From contig NZ_PYAU01000001.1 in assembly GCF_003014675.1 (NCBI RefSeq), positions 2,232,001 through 2,296,000 on the forward strand: a stretch of DNA of 64,000 nt. Direction: 5' to 3'. Numbering within the stretch: position 1 is the stretch's first letter; each line of letters starts with the position of its first letter. Position numbers and translations under genes: made by a program. This DNA comes from Labedella gwakjiensis. Its GTDB lineage: Bacteria; Actinomycetota; Actinomycetes; Actinomycetales; Microbacteriaceae. The notes below the pieces were generated by a model, which was given only the letters and a program-made list of their open reading frames with translations, did no database searches and was not told the origin of the DNA. Positions 1 to 8,539 of this stretch are shown here, piece by piece.

Positions 1-41
1 ATGTCGGTGAGCCAGCATTCGATCTCGCTGCGGTCGGACAT
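1..41 (-). CDS. 5' end of an unidentified gene cut by the window edge
   Basis: On the minus strand an ATG at 41 lies four bases after a perfect AGGAGG (46-51) and opens the frame MSDRSEIECWLTD, which runs off the window. Only 13 residues are visible, so no function can be given. The strong ribosome site is the whole argument for calling it. It would be the next gene downstream of the minus-strand gene at 128-457. Confidence 0.5.
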   Translation of the reverse strand, partial: MSDRSEIECWLTD

Positions 42-127
42 GGATCCTCCTGAAATCGATCGAACGGGTGTGTCGATCTTCAGTGTAGGACCGGCGCCGA
101 TGAGCGACATCGGTGCCTGCTGTGCGT

Positions 128-457
128 CTACCAGCCGGGCTTGCCCGCGCAGGCGGTGCCGAGCAGGGCGACGCCCGACTGCTGGTCGGCGAAGGCGGCG
201 TGGGTGGCCTTCGCGTCGCCCGCGAGGGCGGCCTCCTCCATGCGATCGAGGTTCGCGGCGGCGCCCCGGACCCAGGCGATGTACGCGGGGTCGTCGATCC
301 CGTCGGCGCCGAGGTACACGACGGATCTGATCTGGGAGATCATCGGGACGACGCGGCTGAGCTTGGCCGGTGCGCCGAGCGATTCGATCACGGCCTGCGT
401 GAGCTCGAGCACGGTCTGGCGCAGCTGTTCGCAGCGGTCGGCGAGTACGTCGGTCAT
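128..457 (-). CDS. small hypothetical protein, 109 aa
   Basis: A 109-residue, probably all-helical and cytoplasmic protein beginning MTDVLADRCEQLRQ and ending ACAGKPGW. I do not recognise the family. The start chosen is the ATG at 457, because GGAGG lies five bases upstream (462-466); a GTG at 469 in the same frame lies upstream of that ribosome site. There are only two cysteines, one near each end, no signal peptide and no membrane span. It is divergent from the membrane-protein pair beginning at 571. Confidence 0.6.
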   Translation of the reverse strand: MTDVLADRCEQLRQTVLELTQAVIESLGAPAKLSRVVPMISQIRSVVYLGADGIDDPAYIAWVRGAAANLDRMEEAALAGDAKATHAAFADQQSGVALLGTACAGKPGW

Positions 458-570
458 GGGCCCCTCCACGGATCTGTCGGCGTGCTCCGAGCCTATCGGC
501 CCGCCCCCGCCCCTCCCGTAGAATCGACCGTCGGGACGACGGTCCCGGATCGACGCCGAGGGGACAGGTC

Positions 571-1227
571 ATGGCCGCATTCGACAAGGGGTTCGCCCGC
601 TATCCGGAGCGATTCCGTCGCGGTCGGTCGTGGCCGCGGACGATCATCTTCCTCGTGCTCGCCGTGGCGGCCCTCGTCGCGCTCGTCTACCGGGCGTTGA
701 ACTTCGGAGAGCTGCAGGATCAGGCCGCCGACGCGACCGGGTCGGTGCGCTTCGTCGCCGGTCAGCGGATCGGCCTCCTCGTCTCCCCGATCCTCCTCGT
801 GCTCGTGGCGGCGGCGTGCGTGTTCGCGGCCATCCGCTGGGGGAAGGTGTGGAGCCTCGCCCCGTCGGGGACACCGCTGCGGAAGCGCCACTGGCGCGGC
901 CTCTCCGGCGGGCGCCAGCTCTTCACCGACCTCGACGCGCGGTTCCGGACGGGCGACCCCTCGGCGTTCACGCCGCTGCCCAAGCCGCCGTCGCACGCGG
1001 ACGTGGACATCGAGTTCTGGACGGCCGACGCCGACCGCATCGGGTTCGGCACGCTCGTCCTCCACGAGGGGAAGAACGGCAAGGACCTCACCTACTCCGA
1101 GCCGATCGCCTTCGAGGGGGCGTCGTACGACGCGCTGAAGGCGGCGCTCGCGAAGGGCCTCGACGAGAAGGCGTCACCGCCGGCCGTCCCGGGCACCTCG
1201 TCTCGGTCGACCCCGCCCGCGTCGTGA
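571..1227 (+). CDS. two-span membrane protein of unknown function
   Basis: A 218-residue protein with a basic N-terminus (residues 1-23), two hydrophobic segments at about 24-41 and 67-88, and a soluble C-terminal domain of about 130 residues. No family recognised. The ATG at 571 follows GAGGGGACAGGTC, which contains a usable ribosome site. A TAGAAT hexamer near 517 could be the promoter -10 box. The stop overlaps the GTG start of the next gene (GTGA at 1224-1227), so the two products are translationally coupled and probably work together in the membrane. Confidence 0.75.
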   Translation: MAAFDKGFARYPERFRRGRSWPRTIIFLVLAVAALVALVYRALNFGELQDQAADATGSVRFVAGQRIGLLVSPILLVLVAAACVFAAIRWGKVWSLAPSGTPLRKRHWRGLSGGRQLFTDLDARFRTGDPSAFTPLPKPPSHADVDIEFWTADADRIGFGTLVLHEGKNGKDLTYSEPIAFEGASYDALKAALAKGLDEKASPPAVPGTSSRSTPPAS

Positions 1228-2000
1228 GCGCCGCGGCCGTCCCCGCGGAGCTCCAGCACTGGGCTCGCGCGTTCGAGGCCGGGAACCACTACGACGCCGT
1301 CTACGACCGCGCGGCGGCCGACGCCGTGCTGACGCGCAACCGCCGAACCGCGACCGTGCTCGCCATCGTCGGAGGCGTGAGCCTCCTGCTCTGCCTCCTA
1401 CTCCTGATCTTCGGCGGCGCGGCCACCCGGCTCCTCATCGTGCTCGGCGTCTTCGGGCTGGTCGTGATGTTCGCGACGCTCCCGACGATCCTGAACGTGG
1501 GACGTGGGATGCGCCGGTTGGCCGTCGGCAACGGCACACTCGCGCGGGTGTCGGGCGCCGGTGTGTCCTTCGGCCTCGTGGGTCCGATCGCCTGGAACGA
1601 GGTGGTCGGGGTCATCGAGTACGACTCCACTGCTCGCGCGCAGGCCAGCGCGAGCATTCCGATCATCGGCTGGGGCGCCCGACTCTCGCAGAAGGCGGGC
1701 AACGGCTCGCGCGGTCTCACCATCGCCCTCCGCGACGGTTCGGCCGTGCAGGCGCGAATCAGCCACGAGAACGCACGTGGTTTCGTGCGGTTGTGGGGGC
1801 CGAAGTCGTCCCCGACCCGTCCCGGCGACATCGCGATCATCATGGATTCGTTCCTCGACGAGGCCGGTGTCCGTCAGCTCCTCGAGGCCATCGTCGTGGG
1901 CGCGCTCATGAACGGCGTTCCCGTGCACCACCCGCGGTCGGCAGCCGACTACCTCCAGACGCTCGGCCGCCTGGTCGACCCGACGTTCCCGACGGCGTAG
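1224..2000 (+). CDS. two-span membrane protein of unknown function, coupled to the previous gene
   Basis: A 258-residue protein starting at GTG 1224, which overlaps the upstream stop by four bases. The frame stays open further upstream, but the overlap with the preceding gene makes a longer product unlikely. A short soluble N-terminus (about 43 residues) is followed by two hydrophobic segments at roughly 44-63 and 68-90. A soluble domain of about 165 residues follows, containing SFGLVGPIAWNEVVGVIEYD and a late GDIAIIMDSF stretch. The layout (paired spans then a beta-rich domain) resembles bacterial PH-like membrane proteins, but this is only an impression. Convergent with the gene ending at 2146. 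Confidence 0.75.
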   Translation: MSAAAVPAELQHWARAFEAGNHYDAVYDRAAADAVLTRNRRTATVLAIVGGVSLLLCLLLLIFGGAATRLLIVLGVFGLVVMFATLPTILNVGRGMRRLAVGNGTLARVSGAGVSFGLVGPIAWNEVVGVIEYDSTARAQASASIPIIGWGARLSQKAGNGSRGLTIALRDGSAVQARISHENARGFVRLWGPKSSPTRPGDIAIIMDSFLDEAGVRQLLEAIVVGALMNGVPVHHPRSAADYLQTLGRLVDPTFPTA

Positions 2001-2145
2001 TCGGCCCTGAACGAAATCGATCATCTGGGCTCAGTCTCGTTCCTGGTGTCTCGACAGACGTGGGAGCGTGGCCGAACCCACTGACGCGGAGACCGAAGAA
2101 GGATGTCGCACCGGCGACAGCCTCCCAATCCCCTCATCGGCATGG

Positions 2146-2793
2146 TCAGGGAAGGGTGGATTCCGAGAACGGGCCGTCGTAGACGATCCGACCTGACTCA
2201 TCGTGCACGGCGAGTACGGAGTTCTTGTCCGCGGCGACGACGAATCCCGGCGGCAGGTTGACGGTCGCGAGAAGGGCCGGCCGCTCGAGGAACACCGTGT
2301 AGGCCTTCGCGATGTGTCCCGAGTCCACATCCGACGCGGGCTGTGGCGGGACAACCACGTCGACGAGCCATCCCGAGAACGGGGAGCCGTCGAGCTCCTC
2401 CCGGCGGAGGCAGACGGTGTCGGCCCGCCATGCGCCCTCGATCGCGTAGATGGAGTTGTCGAAGTTCGTCCGAGGGCCACGCGGGATGCCGCTGCGCTCG
2501 TGGAAGTCGTCCTGCATCGCTCGGATCCACAGCACGTCCGTCAGGTCTTCGGTGATGCGCCGTCGCGGGAACATCGACCGGAAGTCCGGTGCGACGGCCA
2601 CGAAGCCGAGGCCGTCCTCACGGAGCCGGATGGGTGCCCACCCCAGGTCGACGACGGCGCCGTCCGCGATCGCGTCGTGCTCGAAACGCTGAAGCGCGGC
2701 CACTGCGAGGGGGACCATGTCCTCTCGGATCGTCGCGCGGACGTCCGCTCCGGCTATGCGGTGATTGATCGTCACCCGCTTGGGGCTCGTCAT
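2146..2793 (-). CDS. putative immunity protein, paralogue A
   Basis: A 215-residue soluble protein, paralogous to the gene just upstream (2807-3436). Both carry a GWxPxxLRxD motif, a VAP stretch, a T(E/D)DLT motif, a GWxxDV segment and an LPPG turn. Start chosen at ATG 2793 (MTSPKRVTINH), with GAGGGG upstream and 13 bases after the preceding stop; an open reading frame extends further upstream but would overlap that gene. It is the last gene of a minus-strand run that begins with WXG proteins and a large toxin, so an immunity role is inferred from position. I do not recognise the domain; it could equally be an orphan immunity gene retained from an older toxin. Confidence 0.6.
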   Translation of the reverse strand: MTSPKRVTINHRIAGADVRATIREDMVPLAVAALQRFEHDAIADGAVVDLGWAPIRLREDGLGFVAVAPDFRSMFPRRRITEDLTDVLWIRAMQDDFHERSGIPRGPRTNFDNSIYAIEGAWRADTVCLRREELDGSPFSGWLVDVVVPPQPASDVDSGHIAKAYTVFLERPALLATVNLPPGFVVAADKNSVLAVHDESGRIVYDGPFSESTLP

Positions 2794-2806
2794 TCGCGCA
2801 CGCCCC

Positions 2807-3436
2807 TCACAGCGGTCCCTGAGCGAGGATGGAGAAGTCGCCCTCGCGGAAGATGACCTCCACGCCGTCGTCGCTGACGACCGCGGCAACGCCTGGCGGA
2901 AGGAACAGCGCCCGGACCGCATGCTTCTTCATCTGGAGCAGTTGCGCGGCGGGGTAGCGGGTCATCTCGCTTGGGGCGAGTGCCTCCGAGCCGGGCGGAG
3001 TGGGGTAGACGTCGATGTACCAGCCACTGTCATGCGGGCGGGGCTCGGTCCGCGCGAGCGCCCAGCGCGCGGCGCCCTTCGCCCGGTTTGCGATGATGAG
3101 GTCCTGATCGAAGCTCGTCGGGACAGGCTCGGTGATCCCCGCCCGGGACAGAACGAGGGTCTGGCCGACGAGGGTCCGCAGCGCGAGGGTCAGATCGTCG
3201 GTGACGCCGTCGATCGGCCGCTCGTCGTATTGAGGGGCGACCACCGTGTAGACGTCGTTCGCGTCTCGGCGGAGGACGAAGGGCCCCCACCCGATCCGGA
3301 TGCTCAGCCCGTCACGGAATTCCGCACGATACGGGCGGAAGGCCTCGAGTATCCCAGCGACCTCGGCGGACAACTCGTTCGCGGCCGTTCCGCTCACCCG
3401 AGCTCTGTCGATTTCGATCGTCACCGTCTCGAGCAT
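2807..3436 (-). CDS. putative immunity protein, paralogue B
   Basis: A 209-residue soluble protein starting at ATG 3436 with GGAGAG upstream. It shares its overall layout with the neighbour at 2146-2793: an N-terminal TIEIDRA strand, GWGPFVLRRD near residue 50, VTDDLT near residue 80, GWYIDV near residue 140 and a C-terminal LPPGVAAVVSDDGVEVIF segment. No signal peptide and no membrane span, as expected for a cytoplasmic immunity protein. It sits 99 bases downstream of the SUFU-like gene. Which toxin it would neutralise cannot be told from sequence. Confidence 0.6.
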   Translation of the reverse strand: MLETVTIEIDRARVSGTAANELSAEVAGILEAFRPYRAEFRDGLSIRIGWGPFVLRRDANDVYTVVAPQYDERPIDGVTDDLTLALRTLVGQTLVLSRAGITEPVPTSFDQDLIIANRAKGAARWALARTEPRPHDSGWYIDVYPTPPGSEALAPSEMTRYPAAQLLQMKKHAVRALFLPPGVAAVVSDDGVEVIFREGDFSILAQGPL

Positions 3437-3535
3437 GTCGGCCTCTCTCCCCGGTTGATTCCGTTCGGCTGCCTGCCGTTGCTCTGCTGAGCCTGCCAGA
3501 GCCGGGACCGGGAGATCACGTGGTGGCGTGCCGCG

Positions 3536-4390
3536 TCAGGACGTTGGTCGGACGAACTTCTCCGGCGGGGTGCGGGTTCCGGCGAGGAACGCGGCGAGGC
3601 CGGCGTCGAAGTCCAGCGCCGAGCCCACGAAGAGCACGCTCTCGTCCGGTGCGACGTAGATCTTGCCGCCGCCGCGGACGGTGTGCACGACGCAGATGCC
3701 CGCGCCGTTCTCGAGGGGGATGGTGCGCAGCTCGGCATTCGGTGCGAGGAGGGCGAAGTAGCCGGTCGCGACCGCCGTGAGCCGGTCGATGTCGGGGGCG
3801 ACGGGAGGCAGCTCGTCGCCTACGGCGGACGGACCAGCGTCGCCAGCGGCCGGCCTGGTCAGGTCGGTCTCATCGATCCCCGCCGCGTCGAGTCGCTCCA
3901 AAAACTCCTCGACCGCGTCGTCGTCAGAACGGCCCCGCAGCTCGGCCGCCTCGGGAACGGTGAGCGGGAACAGAGTGACGATCTGCCGGCTGTACCCGCC
4001 GTCCTCATCGGGTTCGACGTCGAAACCGTCATCGAGGAACGGGTTCGTCGACGCGAGCACCCCGCCGATGGCCGTCCCCTCGACGATGGGGGTGGGGGAG
4101 GCGATGATGTCCCCGAGGTTCAGCCCGCTCCCTCGTTCGAGCAGATTGACGGCGGTCGCGCTCACGAGTTCGGCTGCCTGCCGCCATTGCCCCGGGAGGG
4201 CGAACACTGCGATCTCCTGCGGCACGAGTGCCTCGACGCGGGCGGCGAGCCCGTCCGTGAAGACGAGGTTCACCGCGGGGCTCGTGGAGATGATGAGGTG
4301 CAGCGTGATCCCGTCGACATCGCCGACAGGCTGAGTGATCACACCGTCGGGGAAGAACGAACGGACGTGGTCGAGGATGGGGCGGGTCAT
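3536..4390 (-). CDS. SUFU-like (suppressor of fused domain) immunity protein
   Basis: A 284-residue cytoplasmic protein. Its N-terminal 175 residues follow the SUFU domain pattern: an early strand pair, TDGLAAR, a PQEIAVFALPGQW segment, LERGSGLNLGDII, and a late VTLFPLTVPEAAELRGR that matches the usual hydrophobic-PL-T-x-x-E signature. A second region (about residues 205-284) ends in a strand-rich segment with GICVVHTVRGGGKIYV. SUFU domains are a known immunity class in bacterial polymorphic toxin systems and are repeatedly found next to HNH/GH-E nuclease toxins, the warhead present in the upstream gene. The ATG at 4390 overlaps the ankyrin gene stop (ATGA), so the two are translationally coupled. 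Confidence 0.7.
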   Translation of the reverse strand: MTRPILDHVRSFFPDGVITQPVGDVDGITLHLIISTSPAVNLVFTDGLAARVEALVPQEIAVFALPGQWRQAAELVSATAVNLLERGSGLNLGDIIASPTPIVEGTAIGGVLASTNPFLDDGFDVEPDEDGGYSRQIVTLFPLTVPEAAELRGRSDDDAVEEFLERLDAAGIDETDLTRPAAGDAGPSAVGDELPPVAPDIDRLTAVATGYFALLAPNAELRTIPLENGAGICVVHTVRGGGKIYVAPDESVLFVGSALDFDAGLAAFLAGTRTPPEKFVRPTS

Positions 4391-4845
4391 TCGGAGTCCT
4401 CACTCGTTGTCGTGGATGTCGTTCCGAGCTCGGTCAAGCGGGCGAGGAACTGATCCGAGTACATCGATTCGCCCATCCAGTTGAAAGAATCGTGCGCGCG
4501 AGTCACGACGTCGGGGGTGACGGTTGCTCCAGCCGCGATGAGGGCGAGACAGATCGCCTCGACCGAGGGTCCGGTGCCGAGCGTCACCGTCGTCAGCGCG
4601 GCCCGGAGGGGCGTTCGGCCCATGGGGTCGACACGATCGGGGTCCGCGCCGACCTCGAGGAGGGTCTTTACACTGTCGAGGTCGCCGCGCTCGATCGCAA
4701 GGGTGAGGGGCGAGTAGTCGTGCCGTGGCTTGCCGATGTTCATCGCACCATTGATCTCGACTCCCTGGGCCGCCACGTCACGGATTCCTTGGAGGTCGCC
4801 GATGGATACGGGTCCGAGGTATGGTCTCGACGGCTTTTCGGGCAT
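4387..4845 (-). CDS. ankyrin-repeat protein, probable immunity protein
   Basis: A 152-residue protein with at least two ankyrin repeats visible: SPLTLAIERGDLDSVKTLLEVGADPD followed by GRTPLRAAL (about residues 40-80), and a further GPSVEAICLALIAAGA stretch. It begins at ATG 4845, 22 bases after the toxin stop, with GAGGAG eight bases upstream; the frame is open further upstream, but that would lie inside the toxin gene. Ankyrin proteins of this size are a known immunity class beside polymorphic toxins. The immediate position after the toxin and the ATGA overlap with the SUFU-like gene make it the first immunity candidate. Confidence 0.7.
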   Translation of the reverse strand: MPEKPSRPYLGPVSIGDLQGIRDVAAQGVEINGAMNIGKPRHDYSPLTLAIERGDLDSVKTLLEVGADPDRVDPMGRTPLRAALTTVTLGTGPSVEAICLALIAAGATVTPDVVTRAHDSFNWMGESMYSDQFLARLTELGTTSTTTSEDSE

Positions 4846-4867
4846 CAGGGGCTCTCCTCGGAGTGGG

Positions 4868-7800
4868 TCACGGAGTTCGGTTGTAACGGTTGCTTCGATT
4901 CTCCCTGAAGTCCTCGATCCGATAGTGGCTTTCCTCATTCTCGTACTCGAGGATGTCGCGGCGACTCCACCCGTTCTCGAGCGTCGCGATGATGCGGGTG
5001 TCACGCCACTGGTGGTCGGGGATGTGGCCGAAATCGAAGGCGCGTCGGACCGGCATGGTCATTCCCGGCGTGCCCGGCGGCACGAGCTTTCCCGTCTCGG
5101 GGTCGAATCGCATGGGCGTCCCATCGGGATAGCGTCGGCAGGGGACGACCGTGTCGTTCGGCTGTGTGACGAAGTCCCCCTCCCGGTTTCGATCGGCCCC
5201 CGCGATGATGTCTCGCGCCACCTGCACGCGCAGCTTCACTCGTCGCTTGACATCCGGGTTGGCGTCGACCGCGTCTCGAACCGCAGGGTCCGCGTGTAGG
5301 GCGTCCAACTCGTCCGAACGGAAATCCTGTCGGCCCTCGGCTTCGACCGCAGAGATGATCGCCTGCGATTCCGGTGAGAGGGTCTCCACGATGGAAGGGT
5401 CGAAACGGCTCGTGGAGCCATCGGCCGTGCCCCGAGTGCTGGCATCCGCGCCGTCCTGGCCAGCCTTGTCGGGCGACGGAGGTGAGGTGACGGGTGAGTC
5501 GGTCGACGGAGTATCGCCTGACGACGCATCTGCCTCCGGCGTCTTCGGGTCGGCGACGTCCTCCGGGCGGATCGAGGCGTCCCAGTTGGTGGCATTGGGC
5601 TCGTTCGGGGGCCAGGCGGAGCGGGTTCCTGTCTGGGCGTCGATGGACCACACCGTGTCGCCGTCGAAGTAGGCGTTGAACCAGTGGCCGTCTCCCGTGG
5701 AGCGGTCGATGCCGACGACGCAGTGGGATCCGGCGCCCATCTCGCGGAGGGAGTCCGCGATCTGGTCCGGGGTCATCGGCGTCTGCGGGTTTCCGGTGCG
5801 CGCTTCCATCTCGGGGACACCGAGCGTGCCGGTGGGGGCCTCGCTCGACGGGTTCCCGTTGAGGAAATCGTTGAGGATCGCCGAGGTGTTGCCGCAGTTC
5901 GTCGCGTAGCCGTTGGCGGGATCGAACGGATCGAAGTTCGGGTTGATCTCGGCGAGGGCCGTGTCGATCTCCGCGGTGGTCCGCTCGGTCGAGTTGCTGC
6001 CCTCCGGAGTCTCCGGCGTGTTCGCGTCGGGGGAGGTCGCGTCGGGCGTCCCGGGAGCGGCCGGCGTGTTCGCGTCGGGCGTCGGCGACGACGGGGTGTT
6101 CGAGCTCGGGGATGAGGGTGCGTTCGACGACGGTGCGGACGGGGTCGCAGGCGAGGCGGGGCCGGTCGGCGACGTCGGGGTGCTCGGGGCCTTCCCGCCG
6201 CTCGCGCCGGCGTGCAGACCGACCACGCCGGCGGCTCCGGCCGCAACGGCTCCCGCCGCAGCGGCATCGCCGGCGTCGAGCACATCGGGGTCGACCGTCT
6301 GGTCGGGGTTCGCCGCGTCCGACTCCGGCGTGTTGGAGTCGGGAGTCTCGGCGTCCGGGGTCGCCGCGTCGGCGGCGACGGCGGACTCGAAGGCACTCGT
6401 ATCGACAGCGGTGTTCGCGTCGGGGGTGCTCGTCGAGGGGGAGGACGGCGTGGCCGACGCGCCACCGGCCACAGCGGCTCCGGCCGCCGGCGCGGACGAC
6501 GGGGACCCGTTGCCCGGCGTGGAGTCCGGGGTCGACGGAGTCGTGTCCGGGGTGGTCGTGTCCGGAGTGCTCGCGTCCGGGGTGGACGGGGAGCTCGTGT
6601 CGGGTGTCGACGGGGTCGCGTCGGGCGTCGAGGGAGTGCTCGCGTCCGGAGTCGACGGCGTCGCGTCCGGGGTGGACGGGGTGCTCGTGTCGGGCGTGGA
6701 CGGCGTGCTCGAGTCCGGCGTCGAGGGGGCGCTCGTGTCCGGAGTCGACGGCGTGCTCGTGTCCGGTGTGGAGGGCGTCGTATCCGGTGTGGAAGCGTCC
6801 GGCGTCGAAGCGTCCGGCGTGGACGCATCAGGGGTGGACGGCGTCGAGTCCGGCATGGACGGCGTTCCGCCGTCGCTCGACGGGGAGGACACGTCGGGAA
6901 CGCTCGGCCCGTCGGCGGTGGAGCTGATGTCCACGCCGGTACCGTCGGGGGCGTCGCCCGCGGGGATGTCGACGGAGGTCGAGGAGTCGACCGATGTCGA
7001 GGCGTCGCCCGCGCCGTCCACGATGGGGGCGTCTGGAGCGTCGGGGCTCGTGCCGCCGCCGGCAGCGGGGGCTGAGCTCGACGGAGCGCCGCCGCTGCCC
7101 TGCGGGGCCGCCGGAGTGTTCATGTCGGGGGCGCTCGGCGCGTCCGCACCGGACGGGCCGGTGGGGGAATCGGGGGTGCTCGAGGCGGGCACGTCGACGG
7201 TGCTCGGGCTCGAGGTGTTGCCACCGCCGGTCGAGGGGGAGCCCGGCCGCGTGCCGCCGCCGACGGGGCGAGCCACGCCGCCGATGAGGGCTCCGAGGCC
7301 GGCTGACGAGATCGGGTCGAACGGCACGCCGCCGACACCGGACTGGACGAGACCGTCCGTGAGGCCGTCGACGGCCCCCTCTCCGGCGCCGAGGGCGGTG
7401 TTCATGGCCACGCGGGTGGTGCCGGAACGGGAACCGACGCGGAGGATGTGCGCACCGCCGTCGCCGACGCGACCGCTGATGCCGCCGCCCGCGAACGAGC
7501 CGAGGCCGACGGTGAGGAGGTTCTGGGCGCGCTCCGGGCTCGCCACGTTCACGGCGGCCTGGACGGTGACGGTGGCGATCGCGCTCTGCGTGCCCTCGGC
7601 GAGAGCCCTGAGGAGGATCTTGGCGGCCATGGCGTTCATCCGCGTGAGCGTCACGAGCTTCTTCACGAGCTCGGCGATCTTGAGGACCCACTTCATGACG
7701 GTCACGGCGATCTTCGCGACGACGGCCGGGGCGCCGAGGCCTCCCGTGGCGATCGAGAGGAGGGCGCCGAGTCCGAGGTCGACGGCGATCTCCGCGGCCA

Positions 7801-8530
7801 TCTGGCCGAGGAACCACGCGATCTCCTCCCACATCTTGTCGACGGCCTTCTGCTGCTCCGAGCAGACGAAGCTGAGCCCCTCGCCGGTGCCGGCGGCCTT
7901 CGCGATCTGGTCGAGCTTGTCGGCGATCTTGTCGCGGGAGGCCCGGATGTCCTCCGCTTGCGGGATGTCCATCGAGGCCAGGTTCGTGAGCGTGCCCTCG
8001 AGCTCGCTCTTCGCGCTCGAGATGGACGTGCTGAACTCCGACCACGCCGACGCGGCGTCGCTGAGCTTGCCCGTGTCGGCGTCGGGGAGGACCACGCCGA
8101 TCTGGGCGAGGGCGTCCATGACGAACTCGCCGAACTCGCCGAGGGGCCCCTCCGGGCCGGGCGCCTTGGCGCTCGGGACCGAGAACGTGGAGGCCGCGGC
8201 GGGGGTCGCAGACGGGGAGCGGGAGGGAACGGGCTCGAGGGTGCCGATCGTGCCGGCGTCCTTATAGGCGTTGGCGGTGTCGCCGAGGAGCGTGTCGAGG
8301 GCTCGCAGCGCCTGGGCGTAGGATCCGGCGGCGTTGAGCGTGTTGACGGCGCCGTCGTTGTAGCCGTCGATGAACTCCTGGGCCGACTCCTCGTTGCCGG
8401 CCATGCCGCCGGTGCCGGCGAGGGCCGACTGGGCGGTGCGGGCGGCGGAGTCGAGCTTGACGGCGACGCGGTAGAGATCGTCGCCGTCGAGCGCGAGGCG
8501 CGACGGAGTGACGCGGACGAACACGGACAC
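4868..8530 (-). CDS. T7SS polymorphic toxin with papain-fold deamidase-like and GH-E nuclease-like domains
   Basis: A 1220-residue protein. Residues 1-300 are a helical N-terminal module typical of WXG/LXG-type T7SS substrates, with a hydrophobic helix stretch near 245-290. Residues about 430-850 are a low-complexity linker rich in Pro, Ser, Thr and Asp, with many STPD repeats at about 550-670. Residues about 850-985 match the papain-fold toxin (Tox-PL, glutamine deamidase) pattern: ATNCGNT with Cys879, GHWFNAYF with His949 and SIDAQTG with Asp964 as the catalytic triad. The C-terminus (about 1120-1220) matches the HNH/endonuclease VII GH-E type: FDFGH with His1169, then YENEESHYRIEDF and NRSNRYN. 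Warhead classes are assigned by motif, not by search. ATG at 8530 lies just after the WXG gene stop. An immunity array follows directly. Confidence 0.8.
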   Translation of the reverse strand: MSVFVRVTPSRLALDGDDLYRVAVKLDSAARTAQSALAGTGGMAGNEESAQEFIDGYNDGAVNTLNAAGSYAQALRALDTLLGDTANAYKDAGTIGTLEPVPSRSPSATPAAASTFSVPSAKAPGPEGPLGEFGEFVMDALAQIGVVLPDADTGKLSDAASAWSEFSTSISSAKSELEGTLTNLASMDIPQAEDIRASRDKIADKLDQIAKAAGTGEGLSFVCSEQQKAVDKMWEEIAWFLGQMAAEIAVDLGLGALLSIATGGLGAPAVVAKIAVTVMKWVLKIAELVKKLVTLTRMNAMAAKILLRALAEGTQSAIATVTVQAAVNVASPERAQNLLTVGLGSFAGGGISGRVGDGGAHILRVGSRSGTTRVAMNTALGAGEGAVDGLTDGLVQSGVGGVPFDPISSAGLGALIGGVARPVGGGTRPGSPSTGGGNTSSPSTVDVPASSTPDSPTGPSGADAPSAPDMNTPAAPQGSGGAPSSSAPAAGGGTSPDAPDAPIVDGAGDASTSVDSSTSVDIPAGDAPDGTGVDISSTADGPSVPDVSSPSSDGGTPSMPDSTPSTPDASTPDASTPDASTPDTTPSTPDTSTPSTPDTSAPSTPDSSTPSTPDTSTPSTPDATPSTPDASTPSTPDATPSTPDTSSPSTPDASTPDTTTPDTTPSTPDSTPGNGSPSSAPAAGAAVAGGASATPSSPSTSTPDANTAVDTSAFESAVAADAATPDAETPDSNTPESDAANPDQTVDPDVLDAGDAAAAGAVAAGAAGVVGLHAGASGGKAPSTPTSPTGPASPATPSAPSSNAPSSPSSNTPSSPTPDANTPAAPGTPDATSPDANTPETPEGSNSTERTTAEIDTALAEINPNFDPFDPANGYATNCGNTSAILNDFLNGNPSSEAPTGTLGVPEMEARTGNPQTPMTPDQIADSLREMGAGSHCVVGIDRSTGDGHWFNAYFDGDTVWSIDAQTGTRSAWPPNEPNATNWDASIRPEDVADPKTPEADASSGDTPSTDSPVTSPPSPDKAGQDGADASTRGTADGSTSRFDPSIVETLSPESQAIISAVEAEGRQDFRSDELDALHADPAVRDAVDANPDVKRRVKLRVQVARDIIAGADRNREGDFVTQPNDTVVPCRRYPDGTPMRFDPETGKLVPPGTPGMTMPVRRAFDFGHIPDHQWRDTRIIATLENGWSRRDILEYENEESHYRIEDFRENRSNRYNRTP

Positions 8531-8539
8531 GGTGACCCC

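Noticed and set aside
1-330. 109-codon plus-strand frame at the window start
   Set aside because: Arg-rich translation without domain, antisense to the better-supported gene at 128-457 and to the edge gene with AGGAGG.
5913-8267. 784-codon plus-strand frame with GVDGV repeats opposite the toxin
   Set aside because: It is the mirror of the STPD repeat coding sequence on the minus strand; no ribosome site or recognisable domain.
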